The notes beneath the pieces were generated by a model. That model worked only from the letters and a program-made list of their open reading frames with translations, ran no database searches and had not been told where the DNA came from. From Virgibacillus halodenitrificans JCM 12304 (GTDB lineage Bacteria; Bacillota; Bacilli; Bacillales; Amphibacillaceae), in assembly GCF_001310895.1 (NCBI RefSeq), contig NZ_BAZS01000001.1:1-64000 (forward strand): a stretch of 64,000 nucleotides of DNA, in the 5' to 3' direction. Below, piece by piece: positions 41,886-50,252 of this stretch. Every line of letters begins with the position of its first letter. Position 1 is the first letter of the stretch. Made by a program: the position numbers and the translations under genes.

Positions 41886-42887
41886 ATGTTTTCTAGAGAT
41901 ATTGGAATTGACCTTGGAACTGCCAATGTTTTAATTCATGTAAAAGGTAAAGGAATTGTATTAAATGAACCTTCTGTTGTTGCGATGGACCGAACTACTG
42001 GAAAAGTTTTGGAAGTTGGAGAAGCGGCACGTAGAATGGTTGGTCGTACACCAGGAAACATTGAAGCGATTCGTCCATTGAAAGATGGGGTAATTGCTGA
42101 TTTCGATGTTACAGAAGCAATGTTAAAACATTTCATAAATAAGATTAATGTAAAAGGATTTTTATCAAAACCGAGAATGCTTATATGCTGCCCGACAAAT
42201 ATTACAAAGGTGGAGCAGAAAGCAATTAAAGAAGCTGCTGAAAAGTCAGGCGGTAAAAAGGTTTATTTAGAGGAAGAACCTAAAGTCGCTGCAATTGGAG
42301 CAGGCATGGAAATATTCCAGCCAAGTGGAAACATGGTTGTTGATATTGGTGGAGGCACTACAGATGTAGCTGTTCTTTCCATGGGTGATATTGTTACATC
42401 AGAGTCCATTAAAATGGCTGGGGATAAATTTGATGTGGAGATTCTCCAATACATTAAAAAGAAATACAAGCTGTTAATCGGAGAACGTACTGCCGAGGAC
42501 ATAAAAATTAATATTGCAACTGTGTTTAAAGGTTCTCGTACAGAAGAAATGGAAATTCGTGGCCGAGATATGGTTTCAGGACTTCCTAAAACTATTACAG
42601 TATATTCTGCAGAGATTGAGGAAGCACTTCGTGAATCTGTATATCTTATTGTGCAAGCAGCAAGAACCGTATTGGAACGCACTCCTCCTGAGTTATCTGC
42701 AGATATCATCGATCGTGGTGTTATCCTCACAGGTGGTGGAGCTTTAATTCATGGTATTGATCAATTGCTTGCCGAAGAATTAAAGGTTCCAGTGTTTATG
42801 GCAGAAGAGCCAATGAACTGTGTAGCAAAAGGCACGGGCATGATGCTTGATAATATTGATAAAATCGAACGCAGGAAAATTGTTTGA
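41886..42887 (+). CDS. mbl: Rod-shape protein Mbl (MreB-like)
   Basis: An actin-like ATPase that organises lateral-wall synthesis. 333 aa, equal to B. subtilis Mbl. Phosphate-1 IGIDLGTANVLIHVKGKG, phosphate-2 MVVDIGGGTTDVAVLSMG and the adenosine motif LTGGGALIHGID. ATG 41886 follows AGGAGG; the upstream ATG 41865 overlaps that site and is not used. Adjacent to spoIIID, as in B. subtilis, and MreB paralogues are not present in the window. Confidence 0.95.
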   Translation: MFSRDIGIDLGTANVLIHVKGKGIVLNEPSVVAMDRTTGKVLEVGEAARRMVGRTPGNIEAIRPLKDGVIADFDVTEAMLKHFINKINVKGFLSKPRMLICCPTNITKVEQKAIKEAAEKSGGKKVYLEEEPKVAAIGAGMEIFQPSGNMVVDIGGGTTDVAVLSMGDIVTSESIKMAGDKFDVEILQYIKKKYKLLIGERTAEDIKINIATVFKGSRTEEMEIRGRDMVSGLPKTITVYSAEIEEALRESVYLIVQAARTVLERTPPELSADIIDRGVILTGGGALIHGIDQLLAEELKVPVFMAEEPMNCVAKGTGMMLDNIDKIERRKIV

Positions 42888-42987
42888 TTTACCGGTGAGG
42901 AAAATAGTATCTATGCTTCCTATTACCCTAACTAATCATACAATAAACCTATAAAATAGAAATAATTTGATTGAAGGAGGAGCCGTC

Positions 42988-43791
42988 TTGTTAAGAGGTT
43001 TTTACACAGCTGCCAGTGGGATGATTGCACAACAGCGTCAACAAGAAGCTTTATCAAACAATATAGCAAACGCCAATACACCAGGTTATAAAGCTGATCA
43101 AACAGCGTTAAAATCGTTTCCTGAGTTACTTATTAAACAAGTAGGTGAAATGGATATTCCTACAAAACATGGTCATAAGCTTCCGGTACAGAAATCTATT
43201 GGTTCGTTGAATACTGGCGTTTATGTTCAAGAAACCATTCCCAATTATGTTCAGGGTGATTTACGTGAAACAGGTGTGTCTACGGACCTTGCGCTTGTGA
43301 ACGGTAAACTCCCAGAGGAGACAGGAAATTTATTTTTCACTGTTCAAAATGAGTCAGGGGAAGAGCGCTACACGCGTAACGGCAATTTTACAGTAGATGG
43401 GCAAGGCTATCTTGTAACAAAGCAGGGCTATTATGTGTTGGATCAACAAGGTAATCAAATTCAGACAAATGGAATGGAATTTACTGTAACTCAAGACGGT
43501 TTTCTCCAGACAGAAGGTCAGACTATCCCTTTAGGTATAGCTTATACAGAGAATGCAAACACATTTGTAAAAGAGGGTAATGGTCTCTATCAAGGGCAGG
43601 CGGATCCTGTACCAGCCGGAACTTCATTTAAAATAGAGCAAGGTTTTCTGGAACGGTCGAATGTAGATTCACTGCAATCTATGACCCAAATGATGGAAGC
43701 ATATCGTATGTTTGAGACAAATCAACGTGTATTAAAAGCATATGATGAAAGCATGGGCAAAGCAGTTAGTGAAATTGGCCGAATCGGATAA
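42988..43791 (+). CDS. flhO: Flagellar basal-body rod protein FlhO (FlgF/FlgG type)
   Basis: A rod or hook-basal-body protein of the bacterial flagellum. 267 aa with the rod signature ALSNNIANANTPGYK near the N-terminus and the C-terminal D0 helix SMTQMMEAYRMFETNQRVLKAYD. TTG 42988 is chosen because AAGGAGGAG lies just upstream. It pairs with flhP downstream. Confidence 0.92.
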   Translation: MLRGFYTAASGMIAQQRQQEALSNNIANANTPGYKADQTALKSFPELLIKQVGEMDIPTKHGHKLPVQKSIGSLNTGVYVQETIPNYVQGDLRETGVSTDLALVNGKLPEETGNLFFTVQNESGEERYTRNGNFTVDGQGYLVTKQGYYVLDQQGNQIQTNGMEFTVTQDGFLQTEGQTIPLGIAYTENANTFVKEGNGLYQGQADPVPAGTSFKIEQGFLERSNVDSLQSMTQMMEAYRMFETNQRVLKAYDESMGKAVSEIGRIG

Positions 43792-43821
43792 CAGGCGATG
43801 ATGAAGTGAAGGAGGAGACAC

Positions 43822-44655
43822 ATGTCAAGAACAATGATACAAGCAGCTGTAACAATGAATCAATTACAATCTAAACTTGATCTCATTGGGAATAATATGG
43901 CAAACAGTGAAACAACAGGGTATAAAAATCGTAGCGCAGACTTTTCATCCTTGTTATTTCAGCAAATAGATAACCTAAAAGATGAAGCAAATGCGGTAGG
44001 TCGATTGACACCTGAGGGCGTAAGAATTGGATCTGGCGCAAAGCTTGGTACACCAAGCTTTGATTTAAATCAGGGTTCGATCACGGAAACCGGCCGTACG
44101 CTTGATGCAGCTCTGTTGCGGGAAAATCATTTCTTTCAAGTTCAAGTGACAGAGAATGGGATAGTGGAAACCCAATATACACGTGATGGTGCATTCTATC
44201 TAAGTCCGATAAATAACAATGAGGATGTCATGCTTACAGACAAAAATGGGAATCCGATTATTGGGGAAAATGGTTCTATCGTTATTCCAGCAGGGTTTGA
44301 CTCAATCGATATCCATCCGAATGGTCAGGTATCAGTTAAGCGTGGGGATCAAACGGAAATTGCTGGAAATATTACGGTTGTTGAAGCTGTTCGACCACGT
44401 CTTTTAGAAGCTACTGGTAACAACTCATTCCGTCTTCCGGCAAATATGGCGGAGCTTGGGTATCAGCCATTTGAGGTTATGCAAGGAGTCGAACCTGGAA
44501 CTGAGATTATAAAAAATGGTGCTTTAGAGCGATCTAACGTCGATATTTCAAAAGAAATGACAGATTTAATAATGACCCAACGTTCTTATCAATTTAATGC
44601 TAGAACAATTTCCATGAGTGATCAGATGATGGGGTTAATTAACCAAGTCAGATAA
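43822..44655 (+). CDS. flhP: Flagellar basal-body rod protein FlhP (FlgG type)
   Basis: 277 aa, paralogous to flhO. N-terminal rod signature DLIGNNMANSETTGYKNR and C-terminal NVDISKEMTDLIMTQRSYQFNARTI. Separated from flhO by 30 nt with an AAGGAGG site, so the two are co-transcribed. The flagellar regulon is not otherwise seen in the window. Confidence 0.93.
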   Translation: MSRTMIQAAVTMNQLQSKLDLIGNNMANSETTGYKNRSADFSSLLFQQIDNLKDEANAVGRLTPEGVRIGSGAKLGTPSFDLNQGSITETGRTLDAALLRENHFFQVQVTENGIVETQYTRDGAFYLSPINNNEDVMLTDKNGNPIIGENGSIVIPAGFDSIDIHPNGQVSVKRGDQTEIAGNITVVEAVRPRLLEATGNNSFRLPANMAELGYQPFEVMQGVEPGTEIIKNGALERSNVDISKEMTDLIMTQRSYQFNARTISMSDQMMGLINQVR

Positions 44656-44688
44656 GGCTCTTTCATATTGGAATCAATAGAGAAGCTA

Positions 44689-44718
44689 TTGACTAAAAAC
44701 CTGAAAATACACTATAGT
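44689..44718 (+). promoter_or_regulatory. Sigma-A promoter for the EpuA-like gene
   Basis: TTGACT (44689-44694), an 18-bp spacer and TATAGT (44713-44718), about 50 bp before ATG 44767. Confidence 0.55.
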
Positions 44719-44766
44719 TATAATAATAACAAAGGGCATTGTCGGGATGTAAGGAGAAACAAGATT

Positions 44767-45126
44767 ATGACTACTAAACAAGCAGAAAGACCAGTTGAAG
44801 AGAAGCAGACAAGAAATTCCCATAAAGACAGTCAAAAAAAGACCAACGTGGGAGATTCTGCGTCAAATGAGCAGGACACTGCAAAAAAGACATCAAGAAA
44901 CCAGCAGAAGCAGAAACAGAGGGAAGAAAAGAAAAATAATAAACGACCAAGACTTCGGGTTTTTCCAATCTGGCTCCGTATCATTGTCGTTCTTCTTCTT
45001 TGTGCGATAGCTCTAACAGCTGGATTAATGATTGGCTATGGAGTCATAGGAGACGGTACTCCGACGGATGCACTAAAAAAAGACACTTGGCAGCACATTA
45101 TTGATATTGTAACAAAAACAGAATAG
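44767..45126 (+). CDS. EpuA-like membrane protein (PF11772, often labelled RNAP beta)
   Basis: A 119-aa protein with a charged, Lys/Gln-rich cytoplasmic N-terminus (about 70 residues) and one membrane helix (LRIIVVLLLCAIALTAGLMIGYGVIG). A short tail TWQHIIDIV follows. The RLRVFPIWLRI...GYGVIGDG...WQHIIDIV pattern is that of EpuA. Databases often mislabel this family as RNA polymerase subunit beta. Function is unclear. ATG 44767 follows AAGGAG. Confidence 0.75.
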   Translation: MTTKQAERPVEEKQTRNSHKDSQKKTNVGDSASNEQDTAKKTSRNQQKQKQREEKKNNKRPRLRVFPIWLRIIVVLLLCAIALTAGLMIGYGVIGDGTPTDALKKDTWQHIIDIVTKTE

Positions 45127-45128
45127 CA

Positions 45129-45167
45129 CAAAAGCACAAGCAACCTTTAAGGCGCTTGTGCTTTTTT
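45129..45167 (+). terminator. Intrinsic terminator after the EpuA-like gene
   Basis: AAAAGCACAAGC/GCTTGTGCTTTTTT with an AACCTTTAAGGC loop region. Confidence 0.9.
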
Positions 45168-45234
45168 ATATGGTTCTAATATAAATGTGGGTTAATACAA
45201 TCATTCGCAATGCGAACTAATTTGCGTTGTCTCA

Positions 45235-45335
45235 ATTTTTTTACGACAGATCATCTCGCACTCCTGTTGATTAATCTATTCTACGGCGGATAATCTCGCT
45301 CTGCTGCCGATTAATTTATTCTGCGGCAGTTATAT
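45235..45335. repeat. Family A repeat cluster (inverted)
   Basis: TGTTGATTAATCTATTC, ACGGCGGATAATCTCGCTCT and GCTGCCGATTAATTTATTCT are reverse complements of the units at 1-224. They lie between convergent genes. Confidence 0.75.
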
Positions 45336-45349
45336 TATGCAAGCAAAAG

Positions 45350-45496
45350 TTAAACTTTTCCACGACCGCCTTGGATAAGACGGATAATTAAAACAACAAG
45401 GGCAATCACGAGCAGAATGTGAATAAGTCCTCCTACTACATCAAATCCAAAACCTAGTGCCCAAAGGATTAGTAAAATAATAAGTAATGTCCACAT
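45350..45496 (-). CDS. Small membrane protein, lmo0937/DUF5670 type
   Basis: A 48-aa protein starting at 45496 behind AAAGGAGGAG. Two hydrophobic segments (TLLIILLILWALGFGF and GLIHILLVIALVVLIIRLI) are joined by DVVG, and a basic GGRGKV tail follows. The WALGF..D..GG..HILLV pattern is that of the lmo0937 family. Its members are often induced by general stress (family knowledge); the role is unknown. Confidence 0.78.
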   Translation of the reverse strand: MWTLLIILLILWALGFGFDVVGGLIHILLVIALVVLIIRLIQGGRGKV

Positions 45497-45648
45497 ACAT
45501 TCTCCTCCTTTCAAACAGATTATTTTAAAGTTGACTAAAACAACTATTTTTATACTTGCAACTACCTCTCTATTACCTTTTTATAAGTAAAATGAAACAT
45601 TTCTCTGGTATAATGGACAAAAATACATAACATATAGGAGGAACAAAT

Positions 45649-46071
45649 ATGATGGATATAGAGCAAATTAAACAAACAATACCTCATCGCTATCCTTTTC
45701 TTTTGGTGGATAAAGTGACTGAAATGGAGGAAGGAAAGCGTGTTGTAGGGTTGAAAAATGTTAGTGCAAATGAACCCTTTTTTCAAGGACATTTCCCGGA
45801 ATATGCGGTCATGCCAGGCGTATTAATTATTGAAGCTTTAGCCCAGGTTGGTGCGATGGCTGTTTTAGGTAAGGAAGAAAATAAAGGGAAGCTTGGTTTT
45901 CTTGCAGGTGTTGATAAATGCCGATTTAAAAAACAGGTTCGCCCAGGTGATCAGCTGAAATTAGAGGTTGAAATCATACGGTTTAAAGGTGCCATTGGTA
46001 AAGGAAAAGGAATTGCCACTGTTGATGGTGAAGTGGCCTGTGAAGCAGAGATCATGTTTGCTATAAAATAA
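45649..46071 (+). CDS. fabZ: 3-hydroxyacyl-ACP dehydratase FabZ
   Basis: Dehydrates 3-hydroxyacyl-ACP in fatty-acid elongation. 140 aa, hot-dog fold. [11 protein letters not shown] at the N-terminus and the catalytic His and Glu in [25 protein letters not shown] (about His49 and Glu63). ATG 45649 follows AGGAGG by 7 nt; ATG 45652 is a possible alternative. The position after flhOP is as in B. subtilis (ywpB). Confidence 0.94.
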   Translation: MMDIEQIKQTIPHRYPFLLVDKVTEMEEGKRVVGLKNVSANEPFFQGHFPEYAVMPGVLIIEALAQVGAMAVLGKEENKGKLGFLAGVDKCRFKKQVRPGDQLKLEVEIIRFKGAIGKGKGIATVDGEVACEAEIMFAIK

Positions 46072-46301
46072 GTTATCAAGGCAGGAGATCGGCAGTTACT
46101 ATGCTTTCTTCTGCCAATATTATCTATGTAATTTTTAAATATCCAATAATAAAATATCCCCTTTACGGTAAATGCCCTCTCTTTTAACATCACATAATCC
46201 TCCTAAATCAAAAATAGAATTTTTTATAAAAAAAGTAGTATCACAATTCTAGTTCTGGTTAAGCTAAAATCGATAGCGAACATACAAAGGAGGAATTCAA
46301 C

Positions 46302-46613
46302 ATGAATAAGAAGTTTTTAATTAAGCTTGGTGCGCCAGTGCTAGCTTTGTCTCTTGTTGCTGCTTGTGGTACAAATAATGACACAGATCCTGTAGAAGAA
46401 GAGGCACCGTTAAATCAGGAGGATGACAACAACAATAATAATCCTGCTGAAAACAATGACATGAATAACAATGATGATATGAACGGTGACGGTATTGATG
46501 AGGATATCGATATGAATGAAGATCAAGAAGACAATGGTATGGGCAATGATAATAATAATGGCGACAAAAACAAAGATAATAACGATATGAATGGTGGAGC
46601 AGGAAACCAATAA
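46302..46613 (+). CDS. Asn/Asp-rich low-complexity lipoprotein
   Basis: 103 aa. Signal peptide with lipobox VAAC (Cys22), after which nearly all residues are Asn, Asp, Glu, Gly or Met. No domain is recognisable. AAGGAGGAA precedes ATG 46302. Such acidic, disordered surface lipoproteins are common in halotolerant Bacillaceae; the function is unknown. The long antisense frames here are artefacts of the repeated codons. Confidence 0.75.
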   Translation: MNKKFLIKLGAPVLALSLVAACGTNNDTDPVEEEAPLNQEDDNNNNNPAENNDMNNNDDMNGDGIDEDIDMNEDQEDNGMGNDNNNGDKNKDNNDMNGGAGNQ

Positions 46614-46654
46614 TTAATGAAGTAGCTATCATGAACGAGCTTCCCTTTATATCT

Positions 46655-46702
46655 AAAAAGCAGAACAGCACTCTAATTTAATAGAGACCGTTCTGCTTTT
46701 TG
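46655..46702. terminator. Bidirectional terminator
   Basis: AAAAAGCAGAAC/GTTCTGCTTTTT between the convergent lipoprotein and YtxH-type genes. Confidence 0.88.
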
Positions 46703-46716
46703 TTCCTGTTCCTTTA

Positions 46717-47406
46717 CTAATTATCTTCTGTCTTTTTTGCAGTAGTGGATTTTTTGGTAGCTGTGCTTTTAGTAGAAGTGGCTTTTTTAGTTGTACTACC
46801 TGACTTCTTAGCAGCTGAGCCTGTGTTCTTCTTTGTTGAATTCGTTGTTTTTTGTTTTGCTGTTGAGTTTGCAGTGCTTTTTTTATTTGCAGCACTTTTT
46901 GCCTTTGGCTTCTGTTCTTCTTTTGGCTTGGAAGCAGTTTTATCGGCATCTTTCTTCTTTGTGTTCTTCTTCTGGGAAGCTTTTTCTTCTTCTGGTGAAG
47001 TTTTTTTGTCATCATTACCTTTAGCATCCTGCATGTGATCTGCTTGTAATTGAGCACCTTGTTCACTATCTTTTACATCATTAACCGGATTGGCTTTGGT
47101 GGCTTCTGTTGAAGATGGAGAAGCAGCTTTTTCTTCTTCGTTATTATTCTGTTCAGATTTTGCAACAGGCATAATCTTGTTTTCTTTTATCTCAGAAAGC
47201 TTTACTTGGGTAGCCTTTTGAATATCACTTTTTTTGGTTATAGCTTTGTCTTTTACAGAGCCAGCCTGGTACACTAAGTCTCCTCGTAGTTCTTTCCCGG
47301 ACTTCGGAGTTAAAAAGATGGCGGTTAGTAGCCCAATAATTATTCCGAAGAAGGTACCTGAAAGGAAGCCTTTGTTATTCTCTTGATTTGCTGTCTGTTT
47401 TGTCAT
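46717..47406 (-). CDS. YtxH-domain protein with long Lys/Ala/Thr tail
   Basis: 229 aa. The first about 45 residues contain a membrane helix and the YtxH signature (GFLSGTFFGIIIGLLTAIFLTPKSGKELR). The rest is charged and low-complexity, ending in a histone-like KKxTTxKS/KSTATKK tail. YtxH proteins are linked to general stress. The basic tail might bind nucleic acid or wall polymers; this is inference. Start ATG 47406 follows a GAGGAAT-type site. Confidence 0.8.
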   Translation of the reverse strand: MTKQTANQENNKGFLSGTFFGIIIGLLTAIFLTPKSGKELRGDLVYQAGSVKDKAITKKSDIQKATQVKLSEIKENKIMPVAKSEQNNNEEEKAASPSSTEATKANPVNDVKDSEQGAQLQADHMQDAKGNDDKKTSPEEEKASQKKNTKKKDADKTASKPKEEQKPKAKSAANKKSTANSTAKQKTTNSTKKNTGSAAKKSGSTTKKATSTKSTATKKSTTAKKTEDN

Positions 47407-47613
47407 GTCTTATTCCTCCTCAACTTAGTTACTCATCCTATTATAAACAACTATTCATTTCTATTTCCAGTTTTTCTTGCCTTTTGAAAATAACTTTCTA
47501 ACATTACCCGAAATTGGAACTGATAAAACGTTTCTTTCTAAAAGCCAAGAAGATTCCTTTATCTGAATGTTCATAGTAATATAGTCTTATATAGATAAGG
47601 GGGAATAGACTAA

Positions 47614-48105
47614 TTGAAGAAACTATACATGATTACAAATAAAACAAAAGCGATATCACTACATAAGCATTCCACGCATTTTCGCTCTTCTATTATAGAA
47701 GCAGGTTCCGAAGAAGAAACATCCTGCGTATTCAGACCGGAACAAATTATTGACCAAAATTGCATTATTTATGGCTCCACATTAAAAAGAAGGCAAATCG
47801 AATCCAAACATATTCTTCAATTAAAAAATAAATTACCGGTTCGAATTATCCCTGAAAAAAATATTTATATGTTTCCAACAGCTTCTATAAAAAACGAGGC
47901 TTGTATTTGGGTCGCTTATCAGCATATTCGAGGGTGTATAGAACGCTTTAATAAGACTTATATTTTGTTTAAGGATGGGACAGACATACCTGTTGAGGCT
48001 TCTCACCGTTCCGTAGACCTTCAATATATTCGTACAGGTCAACTAGTTGCTCGCCAAAATGACATTAGGCTGTTTGGTAATGCTTCTTTTACTTGGTTAA
48101 ACTAG
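47614..48105 (+). CDS. comK: ComK-family competence regulator, shortened
   Basis: 163 aa versus 192 in B. subtilis. The ComK core is visible: QIIDQNCIIYGSTLKRR, KLPVRIIPEKNIYMFPTASIKNEACIWVAYQHI and FKDGTDIPVEASHRSVDLQYIRTGQL. About 30 C-terminal residues are missing relative to B. subtilis ComK. That tail matters for full activation and control there, so activity is uncertain. The start is TTG 47614 with AAGGGGG about 10 nt upstream. No comS or other competence gene is near. Confidence 0.72.
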   Translation: MKKLYMITNKTKAISLHKHSTHFRSSIIEAGSEEETSCVFRPEQIIDQNCIIYGSTLKRRQIESKHILQLKNKLPVRIIPEKNIYMFPTASIKNEACIWVAYQHIRGCIERFNKTYILFKDGTDIPVEASHRSVDLQYIRTGQLVARQNDIRLFGNASFTWLN

Positions 48106-48200
48106 AAAATGACCAGTCGGTTAATTTAATTTAGAAGGTTTGGTTATCTAAATATATTGGTAGAGCAGTATTCAAGGCTGGCGATGTCGGTATAACCTCT

Positions 48201-48276
48201 CCCCTCGAGGATTGACAATCACAATATATGGCAAAAACTACTGTGGCGACGCTTTGTCTATTTTTACTTCGAGGGG
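48201..48276. other. Inverted repeat with 60-nt loop
   Basis: CCCCTCGA (48201-48208) is exactly complementary to TCGAGGGG (48269-48276). A TTGACA lies just inside the left arm. The purpose is unclear: it could be the comK terminator or a small RNA. The remainder of the 48106-48479 gap is AT-rich apart from the operator listed next. Confidence 0.35.
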
Positions 48277-48407
48277 CCTTTACTTTTGTGAAAAAAAAGT
48301 TAATGGAAGAGCGATTATATTTGGATTGAAGAAAAATCCAATCTTTCTACTTGTAATACTAGGTTACACACATGTAATATAAAGGAGCAATCAGATGTGG
48401 CTATAAG

Positions 48408-48427
48408 TGACTAACCAGTCAGTCATT
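48408..48427. promoter_or_regulatory. Probable TetR operator
   Basis: TGACTAACCAGTCA is an inverted repeat (TGACT/AGTCA) with an overlapping second AGTCA, about 55 bp before the tetR start. This TGACTNNNNAGTCA form is typical of TetR-family autoregulatory sites. Confidence 0.55.
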
Positions 48428-48479
48428 AATTGAATGAAACTAAACGGGATAGAAAACCGTACAAGAAACAGGTGAGAAC

Positions 48480-49358
48480 ATGAATGAGAAGAAGCTTTCT
48501 TTGCTACTGGCAGGTATGAAATTATTTGCTCAGAAGGGCTATCATCAGACTTCTATACAGGAAATAGCTAATGAAGCTGGCGTCTCGAAAGGTGCTTTCT
48601 ATATTTATTTCCAATCAAAAGAGGATTTTATTACAACGGTATTTTCTCACTTTTATACACAGATAAAAGAGAAAATGAGTGAGGTTGACGAGAAAAAGCA
48701 ACCTGCCAGAGAGAGCTTGGCAAATCAAATAGCTGTTTTAACGGAATATATTGCTAGCTACAAAGACTTAATAACAATGCATTTAAGGGAAAACATTTCG
48801 ATAGGAGAAAATACGGATAAGATAATTAAAGAAATGAAATTGCAAAATTTTTACTGGATGAAGGATAAAATCACGGCAATTTACGGTAGTAAGCTTGATG
48901 ATCTACTTATCGATACAATTATTCAATTAGAAGGATTGCTTAATGGTTATCTTAAATGGATGGTTATAGATAACATTCAAGTTGATAAAAATGAAATAGG
49001 ACCATTTATTATCCGCCGTTTGGATGAAATTGTTCAAGGGATGTTGGAGAAAGAGGAAAAGCCTTTGCTGTCAGCAGCAAATATCCCTGATACATATCGT
49101 TATGAACAGCAACTGAATCAAGTTGCTTTAGATGATGTTATTGCTGGTATAGGCAAAAAACTAAATGATTTAAATTTGGATATTAGCAAGAAAGCTCAGC
49201 TCAAAAAAGTAGTGGAGACGATAAAGGAAGAGGCAGTGAAAGAAGAGCCTTCACCAATAATTATTCAGGGCTTGCTGGCTCATTTTTCAGCTATTCCAAT
49301 GCTGCAATTAGAAATTGAGCAGCTTGCCGATATTTTTAATGTAGAATTATTAAATTGA
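48480..49358 (+). CDS. TetR-family repressor of an RND efflux operon
   Basis: 292 aa, long for TetR (usually about 190-210). The N-terminal HTH is intact (GYHQTSIQEIANEAGVSKGAFYIYFQSKEDF). A normal ligand domain follows to about residue 190, then about 95 extra helical residues. It heads an operon with an MFP and an RND pump, 24 nt before the MFP start. It likely represses itself and the pump through the operator at 48408-48427. Confidence 0.88.
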   Translation: MNEKKLSLLLAGMKLFAQKGYHQTSIQEIANEAGVSKGAFYIYFQSKEDFITTVFSHFYTQIKEKMSEVDEKKQPARESLANQIAVLTEYIASYKDLITMHLRENISIGENTDKIIKEMKLQNFYWMKDKITAIYGSKLDDLLIDTIIQLEGLLNGYLKWMVIDNIQVDKNEIGPFIIRRLDEIVQGMLEKEEKPLLSAANIPDTYRYEQQLNQVALDDVIAGIGKKLNDLNLDISKKAQLKKVVETIKEEAVKEEPSPIIIQGLLAHFSAIPMLQLEIEQLADIFNVELLN

Positions 49359-49382
49359 CTGTATATGAGAGGAGAAAAGAGA

Positions 49383-50249
49383 ATGAAAAAATTACGGGTT
49401 GGAATACTTATTCTTTTAACATTTACCATTATTGGTTTGCTTGCTGCTTGTAATGATGAAGAAGAGAATAAGAGTGATGACAAAGAGAAAGTAACGCCTG
49501 TAGAGGTTACCAAAGTTGTGAAAAAGGATATGATTATTGAAAAATTACTATATGGAAGGACTTCGCCAAACAGTACGTCTCCAACCATGGTTCAGGTGCC
49601 AGGGGAAGTAGATGAATTGGAAGTAAAGAATGGTGATATGGTTGAGGAAGATGATATTATCGCCAAGATTTCAACACCACAAGGTAAACAAAATATCCGT
49701 GCACCGAGAGACGGAAAAGTAGCAAGTCTTTCTGTTTCAGAGGGAGAAACAACTCCAACGGAAGAGCCACTCGCAGTAATTACAGATATGGACCCAATGA
49801 AGGTTAAAGTAACAGTGACGGCAGATGCGCGTTCTCTTTTTAAGCTGGAAGAAACATTAAAGGCAATGATTGATGACCAGGAATATGATGCGGAGGTAAC
49901 ATCCATTGGCAGTCTGCCAGACGATACCGGACTTTACCCTGTGGAAATTTCAATCAAAAATGAAGATGAAAAGATTTTGCCTGGTATGGTTACGGAGGTA
50001 CATATCACGGAGAAGAAAGTGGAAGATGCATTGACAGTGCCGACTTCAGCAATCGTTGAAGAAAGTGATGCATCGTTTATTTATATTGTAAAAGACAATA
50101 AAGCAGTAAAGAAAAAAGTTGAAATTGTGGAGACACAATCAGACCATACGGCAATAAAGGGTGACGTTAAGTCTGGCGACAAGGTTGTCGTGAGTGGTCA
50201 GCTGACCTTGTCTGATGGAAATCAGGTAAAGGTTTCGAAAGGGGAATAA
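49383..50249 (+). CDS. RND efflux periplasmic-adaptor-type lipoprotein (HlyD/MFP)
   Basis: 289 aa. Signal peptide with lipobox LAAC, so anchored to the outer face of the membrane. Barrel-sandwich hybrid (GEVDELEVKNGDMVEEDDIIAKIS...IRAPRDGKVASLSV) and C-terminal beta-barrel (ALTVPTSAIVEESDASFIYIVKDNKAVKKKVE). ATG 49383 is preferred to 49365 because AGAGGAG precedes it. It partners the RND pump 3 nt downstream. Confidence 0.9.
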   Translation: MKKLRVGILILLTFTIIGLLAACNDEEENKSDDKEKVTPVEVTKVVKKDMIIEKLLYGRTSPNSTSPTMVQVPGEVDELEVKNGDMVEEDDIIAKISTPQGKQNIRAPRDGKVASLSVSEGETTPTEEPLAVITDMDPMKVKVTVTADARSLFKLEETLKAMIDDQEYDAEVTSIGSLPDDTGLYPVEISIKNEDEKILPGMVTEVHITEKKVEDALTVPTSAIVEESDASFIYIVKDNKAVKKKVEIVETQSDHTAIKGDVKSGDKVVVSGQLTLSDGNQVKVSKGE

Positions 50250-50252
50250 ACA

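Noticed and set aside
42263-42730. 155-aa antisense ORF within mbl
   Set aside because: Shadow of a highly conserved gene; composition follows the mbl codon pattern.
46321-47066. Long reverse and alternative-frame ORFs over the lipoprotein and YtxH genes
   Set aside because: They mirror low-complexity codon runs (Asn/Asp, Lys/Ala) and lack ribosome sites.
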